From: Pseudomonas frederiksbergensis
GTDB taxonomy: Bacteria > Pseudomonadota > Gammaproteobacteria > Pseudomonadales > Pseudomonadaceae
Direction: 5' to 3'
Length of the DNA stretch: 64,000 bases
Assembly (NCBI RefSeq): GCF_017114915.1
Contig: NZ_JAAUOE010000003.1
Coordinates: forward strand, 62,001-126,000
Shown here: piece by piece, positions 19,120 to 28,372 of the stretch
How positions within the stretch are numbered: position 1 is the first letter of the stretch
Layout: every line of letters begins with the position of its first letter
Notes under the pieces: model-generated
The model's input: only the letters and a program-made list of their open reading frames with translations
Database searches by the model: none
What the model was told of the DNA's origin: nothing
Translations under genes and position numbers: made by a program

Positions 19120-19230
19120 GATCGTTCCCATGCTCTGCGTGGGAATGCATCCTGTGACGCTCTGCGTCACACCGGCGAAGGGACGCGGAGCGTCCCGGGC
19201 GGTATTCCCACGGGGACCGTGGGAACGATC
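19120..19230. repeat. Long palindromic repeat, class B copy 1
   Basis: GATCGTTCCCATGC... to ...GTGGGAACGATC, 111 bases, with inner palindromes of the GGACGCTCTGCGTCC type. Other copies are at 32643-32746, 47328-47434 and 51745-51851, and a minimal arm is at 41797-41827. This copy has more mismatches than the others and is probably older. Confidence 0.88.
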
Positions 19231-19245
19231 AAGTGATTCAAAAAC

Positions 19246-19641
19246 TCAGGATCTATGCAGTGTTTTCTGCTTGAGGATGTAAACCGTCACCAGCACTGCA
19301 CTGGTCAGCATGAACCCACGCGCCCACGGCAGGGGCACCAGGTAGCAGGAAAGCAGGATGCTCGCCCACATCAACCCGATGGTGTAGACCTTGCCCTTGA
19401 GCGGGATGCCGTTGCCGTCCAGGTAATCGCGAACCCACGGCCCAAGCCGGGGATGTTCCACCAGCCAATGATAGAAACGCGGTGAACTGCGGGCGAAACA
19501 GGCGGCCGCCAGCAACAGGAACGGTGTGGTGGGCAGCACCGGCAGGAAAATCCCGATCACCCCCAGCACTACGCTCAGCCAGCCGATGGCCAGCAGCACG
19601 TAGCGCAACATCAGGGGGCGGTTGCCTATGGGGTTGTCCAT
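19246..19641 (-). CDS. YbaN family (DUF454) inner-membrane protein
   Basis: The start at 19641 gives 131 residues (DNPIGNRPLMLRYVLLAIG); a TTG two codons upstream is the alternative. Hydrophobic helices are at about 11-45 and 78-118, with the DUF454 signature LPTTPFLLLAAACFARSSPRFYHWLV between them. The function is unknown. It is 10 bases downstream of the YecA-family gene and probably shares its transcript. Confidence 0.88.
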   Translation of the reverse strand: MDNPIGNRPLMLRYVLLAIGWLSVVLGVIGIFLPVLPTTPFLLLAAACFARSSPRFYHWLVEHPRLGPWVRDYLDGNGIPLKGKVYTIGLMWASILLSCYLVPLPWARGFMLTSAVLVTVYILKQKTLHRS

Positions 19642-19651
19642 AGGCAAAACC

Positions 19652-20239
19652 TTAGTGGTGACGTGGCTTGAGGATCGCCGGTTTTTCGTCTGGCGCGTTG
19701 CACAGCAAGTACAGCGCGGTCAGGGCTTCCGGGATCTGCACGATCATGTCGTCCATCAGGTTGGCGTCGGCCGCGATGTCGGAGAACTCAGGCTGTTCAT
19801 CGAACAGACCCGAACCGACCATGATCGGCAGCAGCATTTCGCTGACTTCGTCTTCGGCGGTTTCGAACCAGGCCGCTTCGCGCAGGAACACGCCTTCCAT
19901 GAAGCCGATGCACCAGCCTCGCAGGTCGGAATCGTCCGGGTCGTCGCCCAGGTCAAGTTCGCACGGCAGCTCGAACTCTTCATCGGACGCCAGTTGGCGG
20001 GCGATGTGCGCCTTGAGCAGTAAAAGGGTGGATTCGATCGCTTCACGCTCGGTGTCGTCGGCGTAATGCGGCTCTTCGGCGAAGAGCGCGTCGATCCATT
20101 CACGGTCGGGAACGCTTTCGGAACAGATCGACAGCGCGGTGAGGTAGCCGTGGGCGGCCACGTAGTCCAGCGCCTCGTCATGCAGCTCGTCGGCGTCGAG
20201 GAAGACTTGCAGGCGGGTTAGTTGCTCAGCGAAGGACAT
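19652..20239 (-). CDS. YecA/YgfB family protein (UPF0149)
   Basis: The 195-residue acidic helical protein matches UPF0149/YecA-YgfB (DEALDYVAAHGYLTALSIC; SDLRGWCIGFMEGVFLREAAWFE). The C-terminal SEC-C zinc motif of E. coli YecA is absent; the protein ends in a His-containing tail. The start at 20239 is preferred because the upstream extension is arginine/proline-rich promoter sequence. The molecular role is not established. Confidence 0.86.
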   Translation of the reverse strand: MSFAEQLTRLQVFLDADELHDEALDYVAAHGYLTALSICSESVPDREWIDALFAEEPHYADDTEREAIESTLLLLKAHIARQLASDEEFELPCELDLGDDPDDSDLRGWCIGFMEGVFLREAAWFETAEDEVSEMLLPIMVGSGLFDEQPEFSDIAADANLMDDMIVQIPEALTALYLLCNAPDEKPAILKPRHH

Positions 20240-20524
20240 TAAAGGGCTACCTTGGGGAATATACGATGCGGGAATTCTAGGCCTTCTTGAGCGCACAGGC
20301 CAGCCGCGCGGCATATTTGCCCCCACAGGTTGGCTTGCGTGCGTCTTATCAGTGGCGCCCTTTGCAGAGGAGGGCTCGGGTATACTCCCGCGTTTTGTGA
20401 TGCCCTGCTGGCATCCAGGCTGAAATATGAAGCGTCATGCAATGCGCACTTACGATTTGTCAGTGCAGCTTTCGTGATTCTGAACCAGCCTTGCAGGGAT
20501 GTTTCGGTGATTTTTGGAGTTTTT

Positions 20525-22651
20525 ATGCTCGAACAGGCTCAACGCGTTCTCAAGGACATCTTCGGCTACGACAGTTTCCGTGGCCGTCAGGGTGCAATCA
20601 TTGAGCGCGTGGCCAGTGGCGGCGACGCCCTGGTACTGATGCCTACCGGGGGCGGCAAGTCCTTGTGCTTCCAGGTGCCGGCTCTGCTGCGCGAGGGCCT
20701 GGCGGTGGTGGTGTCGCCGCTGATCGCGCTGATGGACGATCAGGTCGCTACTCTCGAAGAGCTGGGCGTCGCCGCGGCGTCGTTGAACTCCACCCTCAGC
20801 GCCGAGCAGCAGCGCGATCTCGCCGCACGGATCAAGCGTGGCGAGGTGAAAATGCTCTACCTGGCACCCGAGCGTCTGGTTCAGCCACGGATGCTGGCCT
20901 TCCTGCAAAGTCTCGAAATCGCCCTGTTCGCCATCGACGAAGCGCACTGCGTATCCCAATGGGGCCACGACTTTCGTCGTGAATACCTGCAATTGGGGCA
21001 GTTGGCGGAACTGTTCCCCAGCGTTCCGCGCATTGCCCTGACCGCCACCGCCGACAAGCGCACCCGGGAAGAAATCGTCGATCGCCTGCACTTGCAGGAT
21101 GCCGAGCGCTTTCTGTCGAGTTTCGACCGCCCCAACATTTTTTATCGCATCGTGCCCAAGGAACAGCCGCGCAAGCAGTTGCTGGCATTCCTCGCCGAGC
21201 GGCGCAGCGATGCCGGCATCGTTTACTGCCTGTCGCGCAAAAAGGTCGACGAAGTGGCGGTGTTCCTCAGCGAGCAAGGCTTTCCGGCGCTGCCGTACCA
21301 CGCCGGTCTGGCCAACGAAACCCGGGCGCATCACCAGAAGCGCTTCCTCAACGAGGAAGGCCTGATCATGGTCGCCACCGTGGCGTTCGGCATGGGGATC
21401 GACAAGCCCAACGTGCGTTTTGTGGCGCACCTCGATTTGCCCAAGTCCCTTGAGGCCTACTACCAGGAAACCGGTCGCGGCGGTCGTGACGGTCTGCCGG
21501 CGGATGCCTGGATGGCGTACGGCCTGCAAGACGTGGTGATGCTCAAGCAGATGCTGCAAAACTCCGAAGGCGACGAGCGCCACAAGCGTCTGGAGCAGCA
21601 CAAGCTTGACGCCATGCTCTCGCTCTGCGAAGAAACCCGCTGCCGTCGCCAGACCCTGCTCGCGTACTTCGACGAAGACATGCCCGAGCCTTGCGGCCAC
21701 TGCGATAACTGCATCGACGGCGTGCAGACCTGGGATGCCACCGAGCCGGCCCGTCAGGCGCTGTCGGCGATCTACCGCACCGGCCAACGCTACGGCGTCG
21801 GCCATCTGGTGGACGTGTTGCTGGGCAAGGACAACGAAAAGGTCCGCAGCTTTGGCCATCAGCATTTGTCGGTATACGGCGTAGGCAAAGCGCTGGGCGA
21901 AAGTGAATGGCGCTCCTTGTTCCGACAGCTTGTTGCCCGCGGTCTGGCGGACATCGACCTGGAAGGGTACGGCGGGCTGCGCCTGAGCGATACTTGCCGA
22001 CCGCTGCTCAAGGGCGAAGTGACCCTGGAACTGCGCCGCGACCTCAAGCCGCAAACCACCGCCAAAAGCAGCAAGAGCCAGGCCAGCCAACTGGTGCGCT
22101 TCGAGGAGCGCGAACAGTGGGAAGCCTTGCGTGCCCTGCGCCGCAAACTGGCCGAAGAGCATGGCGTGCCGCCGTATGTCATTTTCCCCGACTCGACGCT
22201 GCTGGAAATGCTCCGCAGCCAGCCGACCTCGCTGGCGCAAATGGCCACGGTCAGCGGCGTCGGTGCGCGCAAGCTGGAACGTTACGGCGAAGCCTTCCTG
22301 GAAGTGCTCGGCGGTCAGGTCGAGGCACCGAAAGTGGTGGCCGATGTGCGCCACGAACTGATCACGCTGGCCCGGGCCGGCATGACACCGCTGCAGATCG
22401 CCGGTCAGCTGCAATGCTCGGAAAAGAACGTCTACACGATGCTTGCCGAGGCCATCGGCAAGCAGCAGCTGTCGCTGGAACAAGCGCTGGACCTGCCCGA
22501 AGAGTTGATGGGCGAAGTCCAGGACGCTTTCCTTGACGGCGAAGGCGAGTTGCCGCCGGTGGCGGAGATAGCCGCGTTGTTCGCAGGGAGAGTGCCGGAA
22601 GGCGTTTTGTATTGTGTTCGCGCTGCTCTGCAGTCGGAATTCGAAATTTGA
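20525..22651 (+). CDS. recQ: ATP-dependent DNA helicase RecQ
   Basis: The start at 20525 gives 708 residues. Walker A is [15 protein letters not shown], the DEAH box is [20 protein letters not shown], and motif VI is [12 protein letters not shown]. The RQC zinc site has Cys residues in [12 protein letters not shown] and CGHCDNC. An HRDC domain lies at about 515-590. The last ~100 residues ([31 protein letters not shown]...) form an extra helix-turn-helix-like domain absent from the 609-residue E. coli protein. RecQ unwinds 3'-tailed DNA in RecF-pathway repair. The in-frame extension up to 20330 crosses the promoter region. Confidence 0.95.
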   Translation: MLEQAQRVLKDIFGYDSFRGRQGAIIERVASGGDALVLMPTGGGKSLCFQVPALLREGLAVVVSPLIALMDDQVATLEELGVAAASLNSTLSAEQQRDLAARIKRGEVKMLYLAPERLVQPRMLAFLQSLEIALFAIDEAHCVSQWGHDFRREYLQLGQLAELFPSVPRIALTATADKRTREEIVDRLHLQDAERFLSSFDRPNIFYRIVPKEQPRKQLLAFLAERRSDAGIVYCLSRKKVDEVAVFLSEQGFPALPYHAGLANETRAHHQKRFLNEEGLIMVATVAFGMGIDKPNVRFVAHLDLPKSLEAYYQETGRGGRDGLPADAWMAYGLQDVVMLKQMLQNSEGDERHKRLEQHKLDAMLSLCEETRCRRQTLLAYFDEDMPEPCGHCDNCIDGVQTWDATEPARQALSAIYRTGQRYGVGHLVDVLLGKDNEKVRSFGHQHLSVYGVGKALGESEWRSLFRQLVARGLADIDLEGYGGLRLSDTCRPLLKGEVTLELRRDLKPQTTAKSSKSQASQLVRFEEREQWEALRALRRKLAEEHGVPPYVIFPDSTLLEMLRSQPTSLAQMATVSGVGARKLERYGEAFLEVLGGQVEAPKVVADVRHELITLARAGMTPLQIAGQLQCSEKNVYTMLAEAIGKQQLSLEQALDLPEELMGEVQDAFLDGEGELPPVAEIAALFAGRVPEGVLYCVRAALQSEFEI

Positions 22652-22724
22652 ATGACCTGCCGCGCAGATGTAACGATTCAGTACAGCGCACACCTTGCCT
22701 ATAGCCAAAGGTCATGCTTAGCTG

Positions 22725-22737
22725 ACTAATAATTAGT
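22725..22737. promoter_or_regulatory. Candidate MarR-type operator
   Basis: ACTAATAATTAGT is a perfect 13-base palindrome 33 bases before the MarR-family start, in a position typical of an autoregulatory operator. Direct evidence of binding is lacking. Confidence 0.5.
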
Positions 22738-22770
22738 TTTTCTCTATTTCAGTCTAACCATGAGTGTTTT

Positions 22771-23205
22771 ATGCCGTTAACCGATCAACACCGTTTTGGC
22801 ATGCAACTGGCCCAGATGTCCCGAGGCTGGCGTGCCGAACTGGACCGCCGACTGGCAGGTTTGGGTCTGTCCCAAGCGCGCTGGCTGGTGCTGCTGCACC
22901 TGGCGCGTTTCGATGATGCCCCGACCCAGCGCGAGTTGGCGCAAAGCGTCGGTGTCGAAGGGCCTACCCTGGCTCGACTGCTCGACAGCCTGGAAAGCCA
23001 GGGACTGGTGCAACGTCAATCGGTGCTGGAAGATCGTCGGGCGAAAAAAATCGTCCTCTGTGCCCCGGCCCGGCCCTTGATCGAACAAATTGAAACCATT
23101 GCCACGCAACTGCGCCACGAATTGTTCGCAGGCGTCGATGAGGCGGATTTGAAGGTCTGCATGCGGGTTCACGGGCACATTCTGGCCAACCTGGAAAAAT
23201 CTTGA
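22771..23205 (+). CDS. MarR family transcriptional regulator (SlyA-like)
   Basis: The 144-residue winged-helix protein has helices at about 1-30 (LAQMSRGWRAELDRRLAGLGLSQARWLVLLHLARF), the recognition helix in QRELAQSVGVEGPTLARLLDSLESQGLV, and the wing basic motif EDRRAKKIVLC. This is the SlyA/MarR pattern of repressors relieved by small aromatic ligands. A perfect palindrome upstream suggests autorepression. The regulated genes are not obvious here; the FimV-like gene lies 122 bases downstream on the same strand. Confidence 0.9.
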   Translation: MPLTDQHRFGMQLAQMSRGWRAELDRRLAGLGLSQARWLVLLHLARFDDAPTQRELAQSVGVEGPTLARLLDSLESQGLVQRQSVLEDRRAKKIVLCAPARPLIEQIETIATQLRHELFAGVDEADLKVCMRVHGHILANLEKS

Positions 23206-23327
23206 GGCACAACCACGCGCCGGACTTTTGAGATACCCCGTTGGGCAGACTATAAAGAACTACTAGGCAATATTGTGTTCGTACCGGATGTGCGAACACG
23301 TACAGGTTGGTTCTGGTTATCTAAGGG

Positions 23328-25136
23328 ATGCTCATGCTCGAGAGTTGGCACGTTGTATTGCGGTGTTGCGCCAGGCTGCTGCTGGTCGGTGGTGCCGTCA
23401 CTTACTCGGCATTGGCCCCTGCGCTGGGTTTGGGTGAGATCACCCAGCATTCGGCGTTGAATCAGCCGTTCAATGCCGATATCGCCCTGGTGGACGCCGG
23501 TGGCCTGGAGGAGGGCGAGCTGTCGGTCAGCTTGGCGACGGCGGACGAATTCAGTCGCGCCGGTGTCGAGCGGGTGTTCTTCCTCAATGATCTGAAGTTC
23601 ACACCGATCCTGCGGGGCAACCGCAGCCTGATCCGGGTGACTTCCAGCAAACCGGTCAAGGAACCCTTCCTGAATTTTCTGGTGCAGCTCAATCAGCCCA
23701 ACGGGCATTTGCTGCGCGAATACACAGTGCTGATCGATCCGCCGGGTTCGCCGGGGATTGTTCCCGCCAGTGACGACCCCGCGCCGCGCCCTCAGTCGTC
23801 CGCGTTCCCGTCCGTCGAACCGGCTGTTGCTCCGCCACCTGCCGTGAAGAGTTCGGCACCCAAGCCTGATGTCGATAAACCCGCCGCCGCACCGGTGAGT
23901 GATCCTGTTGCCGAACAACTGGCCACCAGCGTGCTGCAGAACCAGCAGCTGCAAAAGACCATTGATGAGCTCAATGCGAAGCTTCAGGCCCAGGACGAGC
24001 AGATCGCCGGTCAGAAAAAACAGGTGATCGAACTGCAAACCCAGTTGGCGGAAGTCAAACAGGCATCGCCGGCACCGGTTGCGCCCGCGGTGCCGACGCC
24101 GGTCCCGGCGGTTGTCGAGACGCCCGAGGCCAGCCATTGGCCGCTGATCGTCGGGTTGTTGGCGCTGATGGCTTTGGTGATGCTCGGCGTGTTCATTCGC
24201 CGTCAACGGCAGCAGGTTCAGGCCTTGCCCGAGCCATTACCCGTGCAGCCGTCGCGCCATGAGCCGGTGCCCAACCATGCCGCAGAACCGATCAGGCCGG
24301 CGTCCCAGCCGCAACCGGTAGCCGGATCGGCTGATGAGACTGCTGCAGGCGATGTGCTGGAAGGGGTTGGTATCTACCTGGCTTATGGACGTTTGGCCGA
24401 GGCGGCCGGTTTGTTGCGAGAGGCGTTGGTCAGGGAACCCCAGCGCACCGATCTGGCCGTGCAACTGCTGGAAGTCCTCGGCAAACAGGGGGACGCGCAA
24501 GCGTATGACGCGCAGGAAAGCAGTCTGCGCGATGCCGGGTTCGATGCACAGCAACTGCAGGATATCCGTACCCGCTATCCGAAACTGGTCAGCGCCGTGC
24601 CGGTCGCCGCCGTGGCAGTGACTCCACCCACGGCTGTAATCCCTGAAGCGGCACAAGGCGATGAGTTCAAGTTGAATCTGGATGACCTGTCGATGGATGC
24701 GAACTGGGACCTGATCAGCCCCTTCGAAAACTCACCGTCCAGCGCCAAACCGTCGAGTGAACCCTTGCCGGCGGACGAGCCTGGGTTCACTTCGAACCTG
24801 CACATATTGCCCGATGTCTTCGAAATGCCCGACGAGCCGACGCTGGATGAACCTGAGCTTGAATGGGTCGCCGAACCTGACGCTCAATCCCTGGACGACA
24901 CCTTTCTCAACGAATTCAGCGATCCCGGTCAGCCGCTGGAGCTTGAACCGCTGAATGCTGAGTTGATCGATCTTGAACCAGTCGGGTCGAGCCGCGCGGG
25001 CAAACTCGAACAGGCCCAGACCTGCATCGACGATGGCGATCTGGACAGTGCCATCGAGCTGCTCAACGAGTTGCTCAAGGAAGGCGACGAACCGCTCAAG
25101 GAAACGGCCCGGACGCTGTTGGCCGGTATTCGCTGA
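23328..25136 (+). CDS. FimV/HubP-like polar landmark protein, short form without LysM
   Basis: The 602-residue protein has a signal sequence (about 1-34) and the FimV N-terminal domain (about 35-145; LGLGEITQHSALNQPFNADI, RAGVERVFFLNDLKFTP, REYTVLIDPPGSPG). A Pro/Ala linker, a coiled coil at about 205-250 and a membrane helix at about 265-290 follow. The cytoplasmic part has a TPR-like repeat (about 345-415), an acidic stretch and the FimV C-terminal motif (about 555-602; LEQAQTCIDDGDLDSAIELLNELL). Full FimV is about 900 residues and carries a LysM domain after the N-terminal domain; none is seen here. It may be a FimV paralogue. An alternative Met lies two codons in, at 23334. Confidence 0.82.
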   Translation: MLMLESWHVVLRCCARLLLVGGAVTYSALAPALGLGEITQHSALNQPFNADIALVDAGGLEEGELSVSLATADEFSRAGVERVFFLNDLKFTPILRGNRSLIRVTSSKPVKEPFLNFLVQLNQPNGHLLREYTVLIDPPGSPGIVPASDDPAPRPQSSAFPSVEPAVAPPPAVKSSAPKPDVDKPAAAPVSDPVAEQLATSVLQNQQLQKTIDELNAKLQAQDEQIAGQKKQVIELQTQLAEVKQASPAPVAPAVPTPVPAVVETPEASHWPLIVGLLALMALVMLGVFIRRQRQQVQALPEPLPVQPSRHEPVPNHAAEPIRPASQPQPVAGSADETAAGDVLEGVGIYLAYGRLAEAAGLLREALVREPQRTDLAVQLLEVLGKQGDAQAYDAQESSLRDAGFDAQQLQDIRTRYPKLVSAVPVAAVAVTPPTAVIPEAAQGDEFKLNLDDLSMDANWDLISPFENSPSSAKPSSEPLPADEPGFTSNLHILPDVFEMPDEPTLDEPELEWVAEPDAQSLDDTFLNEFSDPGQPLELEPLNAELIDLEPVGSSRAGKLEQAQTCIDDGDLDSAIELLNELLKEGDEPLKETARTLLAGIR

Positions 25137-25154
25137 AGATCGAAAAGATTGCAG

Positions 25155-25182
25155 CATTCGCTGGCAAGCCAGCTCCTACAGG
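25155..25182. repeat. Single REP unit
   Basis: GCTGGC-AA-GCCAGC hairpin (25160-25173) followed by TCCTACAGG, a single REP arm related to the doublets seen elsewhere. It lies after the FimV-like gene. Confidence 0.65.
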
Positions 25183-25248
25183 AATGTATGTCATCCCACC
25201 TTTGCAGCTATCATGGCGACGCCCTCAGGCTCAGGAGTTTTGCCAATC

Positions 25249-25536
25249 ATGACTGCGCGTAAACCGGAAATCGTCATCACCTATTGCACGCAATGCCAAT
25301 GGCTGTTGCGCGCTGCCTGGCTGGCCCAGGAACTGCTCAGCACTTTCGGTGACGATTTGGGCAAAGTGTCCCTGGTGCCCGGCACTGGCGGGGTTTTTCA
25401 TATTTTCTGTGACGATGTACAGCTCTGGGAGCGCAAGGCCGACGGCGGTTTCCCCGAGGCCAAGGTGCTCAAGCAGCGGGTCCGCGATCAGATCGATCCG
25501 GACCGCGACCTGGGCCACAACGAGCGCACTCAGTGA
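25249..25536 (+). CDS. SelT/SelW/SelH (Rdx) family protein
   Basis: The 95-residue thioredoxin-like protein has an N-terminal CxxC at Cys13/Cys16 (VITYCTQCQWLLRAAWLAQEL) and the family's LVPGTGGVFHIFCDDVQLWER, with FPEAKVLKQRVRD near the end. These are cysteine forms of the selenoprotein W group, presumed thiol redox proteins. The start at 25249 is set by conservation; upstream in-frame codons run antisense-like through the FimV end. The gene ends overlapping the convergent EamA gene by 7 bases. Confidence 0.88.
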   Translation: MTARKPEIVITYCTQCQWLLRAAWLAQELLSTFGDDLGKVSLVPGTGGVFHIFCDDVQLWERKADGGFPEAKVLKQRVRDQIDPDRDLGHNERTQ

Positions 25537-26423
25537 GACGAGGCTTGTACAGCAACGGTCTTTTTGCTTGAGCCACCCGAGAATCGGCTGGAAACCACAA
25601 TCGCCACAATGATCAGTGCACCGCCGATCAGCATGCGCAGGGTCGGGTTTTCATCAAACAGCAGCCAGGCCACGGTGATGCCATAAACCGGCTCCATCGC
25701 GAACACCACTGACGCGGTTCGCGCCTTGATAACCGCCAGGCTGGCGACGAACAGACTGTGGGCCACACCAGTGCAGAATACACCGAGCAAACCGATCCAC
25801 AGCCAGTCGATGGCGCGCACTTCGCTCAACTGCGGCAGTGCCACCGGTAGCAGGCAGATAGCAACCACCACGTTCTGACACAGTGCAGCCTGCACCGGCG
25901 GAATCCTTGCGGAGCTGGCGCGATTGGTCAGAGACAGCAGGGCGAACAGCAAACCGGACGCCACCGCCCACAGCAGGCCGGTGGTGGCGCCGCTGGCCAG
26001 ATCGAAGTCCGGCGTGACCAGCACCAGTCCGACGCTGACCAGCACCACCAGCAGAATTTCATTGGCGCGGATTCGCTCGCGGAAGACCAGCCCTTCGAGG
26101 ATCACGGTAAACGCCGGGAAACTGGCAAAACCCAGGGTCGCGATCGCCACCCCGGCCACCTTCACCGCGATGAAGAAACTCACCCAGTGCCCGGCCAGCA
26201 GCAGGCCACTGAGCAACAGGCGGCGCCAGTCCGTGGCGTCGAGTGTCTGCCAACGGGTAGTGCTGGCGAACCGGGCGAAAAATGCCAGGGCGAGGACGGC
26301 AAACGCGGCACGGCCGAACACGATGATGGCCGGGGAGGCGGCGGCGAGTTTGCCGAACACGCCGGTCAGGCCGAACATCAGTGCACCGATATGCAGAGCG
26401 CCAAGGGCGGTACGGGGAGTCAT
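25530..26423 (-). CDS. EamA/DMT family transporter
   Basis: The start at 26423 gives 297 residues (TPRTALGALHIGALMFG). Ten hydrophobic helices in two EamA repeats (about 8-135 and 145-285), with the second repeat's LLGVFCTGVAHSLFVASL and the conserved VFAMEPVYGITVAWLLFDENPTLRMLIGGALIIVAI, place it in the drug/metabolite transporter superfamily. The substrate is unknown. The gene for an AraC regulator lies about 100 bases upstream in the same direction. Confidence 0.88.
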   Translation of the reverse strand: MTPRTALGALHIGALMFGLTGVFGKLAAASPAIIVFGRAAFAVLALAFFARFASTTRWQTLDATDWRRLLLSGLLLAGHWVSFFIAVKVAGVAIATLGFASFPAFTVILEGLVFRERIRANEILLVVLVSVGLVLVTPDFDLASGATTGLLWAVASGLLFALLSLTNRASSARIPPVQAALCQNVVVAICLLPVALPQLSEVRAIDWLWIGLLGVFCTGVAHSLFVASLAVIKARTASVVFAMEPVYGITVAWLLFDENPTLRMLIGGALIIVAIVVSSRFSGGSSKKTVAVQASSH

Positions 26424-26525
26424 TGCGATCCTTGATAAACGTATCGAATCCGGCCGACAACATCGCCGGCCCATATCCATCCATTGAATCGTGCTGAGCG
26501 GGCTATGTCTGTCGCCAGACTCGCG

Positions 26526-27284
26526 TCATTTGTCGCCAGCCTCGCGCCGCAATCTACCGGGGGGGGCCCCGAACTCACGCAGCACCGCCGCGGCGAAAGC
26601 GCTTTGTGAGCTGTAACCGACCCGACTGGCAATCTCGCCAATGGGCAGCGCCGAATCGCGCAACAAGCCCACGGCGATGTGCAACCGGCGACTGCGAATG
26701 TAGTCCATCGGTGTCTGCCCGCATTCCGCTACGAAGCGCGCGTGCAACCGGGCGCTGGACAGGCCGACAATGCGCGCCAGATCGGCGACTTGCAGTGGAT
26801 AGGCCGCGTATTGATCGATGTGTGCATTGAGCGCCGCATAAGGCAGGCGCCGGCCACCCACCCTGTCGGGTTTGGTGTTATTGAGGCTGGCCAGCAGCAA
26901 CACCGCGCCTTGCTGGGCGATCAGCGGATCACTGATCGGGCTGCCCGCCAGCCAGCTCACCAATTGGCTTTGCCTGGCGTCCAGCGACAGGCGCCCGGCA
27001 TTGTCGAGCAAGCGGCGACTGGCTTCGGCGTGGTCCCCCAGTGACTGAGAAACCCACTGATCGCTCGGCACATCCAGCACCAGGCAACGACTGCCATGGG
27101 CGCTGTCGCAGGCATGATGCGCCCCGGACGGCACGACCACGAAGCTCTGCTGAACCACCTGGCTGCCACGCCCCTCGACCTCGAAATCCAGTGCGCCTGA
27201 CAGCCCGAATACCAGTTGTGCGTGGTCGTGACTGTGGACGATCAGGTCGTGGGTGTATTGGCGGAGTGTGAGGATCGGTCTCAT
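26526..27284 (-). CDS. AraC family regulator with N-terminal cupin
   Basis: The 252-residue protein has a cupin-like sensor (about 10-90; HSHDHAQLVFGLSGALDFEVEG, VVVPSGAHHACD) and a C-terminal pair of helix-turn-helix units (about 160-250; LQVADLARIVGLSSARLHARFVAECGQTPMDYIRSRRL, GEIASRVGYSSQSAFAAAVLREFGAPPGRLRRE). It is transcribed towards the EamA transporter and is a plausible regulator of it. The inducer is unknown. Confidence 0.88.
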   Translation of the reverse strand: MRPILTLRQYTHDLIVHSHDHAQLVFGLSGALDFEVEGRGSQVVQQSFVVVPSGAHHACDSAHGSRCLVLDVPSDQWVSQSLGDHAEASRRLLDNAGRLSLDARQSQLVSWLAGSPISDPLIAQQGAVLLLASLNNTKPDRVGGRRLPYAALNAHIDQYAAYPLQVADLARIVGLSSARLHARFVAECGQTPMDYIRSRRLHIAVGLLRDSALPIGEIASRVGYSSQSAFAAAVLREFGAPPGRLRREAGDK

Positions 27285-27417
27285 CGCAGGTCTCCCGGAG
27301 CAGGTTGCCAGTCTACACCGCCATCCCCGGACTCACTGTCACCACACTGACTTGTTTATGTCACTTGCTGTTAACGGCATCGGCGCAAGCTCGCAAAAAA
27401 TATCGCAGAGGTTGCCC

Positions 27418-28233
27418 ATGACCAGCGCCGAGCTCGCCAAACCCAGCCGTAAGCAACGTGTGCGCACCTTGTGGATTTCCGACGTGCATTTGGGCACCCG
27501 GGACTGCCAGGCCGAACACCTGTCGCAGTTTCTCAAGGGCTACCACGCCGACAAAATTTACCTGGTCGGTGACATCATCGACGGCTGGAAACTGCGCAGC
27601 GGCATGTATTGGCCCCAGGCGCACACCAATGTGATTCGTCGCCTGTTGACCATGAGCAAGCGCGGCACGGAAGTGATCTACGTCACCGGCAACCATGACG
27701 AATTCCTGCGCCGTTATTCGAAACTGATGCTGGGCAATATCCAGTTGGTGGACGAAGCGGTGCATGTGACTGCCGATGGTCGTCATCTGCTGGTGATTCA
27801 CGGCGATCAGTTCGACGTGATTACTCGCTACCACCGCTGGCTGGCTTTCCTCGGCGACTCGGCCTACGAATTCACCCTGACCCTCAACCGCTGGCTCAAC
27901 CATTGGCGTGCCCGTTATGGCTACGGCTATTGGTCGCTGTCGGCGTACCTCAAGCATAAGGTCAAGACCGCCGTCAGCTTCATCAGCGATTTTGAAGAAG
28001 CCATCGCCCACGAATGCGTCAAACGCGAGTTGCATGGCGTGGTGTGCGGGCACATTCACCATGCCGAGATTCGCAAGGTCGGCGAGGTGGATTACCTCAA
28101 TTGCGGGGATTGGGTGGAGTCGTGCACGGCGCTGATCGAACATTGGGACGGCTCGATCGAGTTGTATCGGTTGGCCGATGCCCAGGCGCGGGAGGCGGAG
28201 TTGAAGGCCATTAAAGTCGCGGAGCCGGCTTAA
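27418..28233 (+). CDS. UDP-2,3-diacylglucosamine diphosphatase-like metallophosphoesterase
   Basis: The start at 27418 gives 271 residues (TSAELAKPSRKQRV). Calcineurin-type motifs are in order: SDVHLGT, GDIIDGWKLRSGMYWPQ, GNHDEFLRR, VIHGDQFD and CGHIHHAEI. This is the LpxH-like branch (about 270 residues) found in Pseudomonas alongside the classical ~240-residue LpxH, so I do not assign lpxH. The predicted reaction is hydrolysis of a UDP-sugar lipid pyrophosphate at the cytoplasmic membrane face. An in-frame upstream extension to 27253 is AT-rich leader. Confidence 0.85.
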   Translation: MTSAELAKPSRKQRVRTLWISDVHLGTRDCQAEHLSQFLKGYHADKIYLVGDIIDGWKLRSGMYWPQAHTNVIRRLLTMSKRGTEVIYVTGNHDEFLRRYSKLMLGNIQLVDEAVHVTADGRHLLVIHGDQFDVITRYHRWLAFLGDSAYEFTLTLNRWLNHWRARYGYGYWSLSAYLKHKVKTAVSFISDFEEAIAHECVKRELHGVVCGHIHHAEIRKVGEVDYLNCGDWVESCTALIEHWDGSIELYRLADAQAREAELKAIKVAEPA

Positions 28234-28254
28234 AAATCGGTGTATTGGCCGGCC

Positions 28255-28346
28255 CCATCGCGGGCAAGCCCGCTCCCACAGGATTGTGGTGGTGCACAAC
28301 TTTTTGAACGCCGCAAAACCTGTGGGAGCGGGCTTGCCCGCGATGG
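28255..28346. repeat. REP doublet, variant sequence
   Basis: Arms CCATCGCGGGCAAGCCCGCT... (28255-28282) and its exact reverse complement (28319-28346) are 28 bases each. A further perfect hairpin GGACCGC-gca-GCGGTCC follows at 28345-28361. It separates two convergent genes and may act as a bidirectional terminator. Confidence 0.9.
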
Positions 28347-28372
28347 ACCGCGCAGCGGTCCCCTGCGATCCA

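Noticed and set aside
20450..22708. Minus-strand frame of 752 codons over recQ
   Set aside because: Shadow of recQ caused by GC-rich codon use; composition is Gln/His/Leu-rich with no domain or ribosome site.
28240..28372. CRISPR-like array from the repeated arms
   Set aside because: There is only one inverted pair, not direct repeats with spacers; it is a REP doublet.
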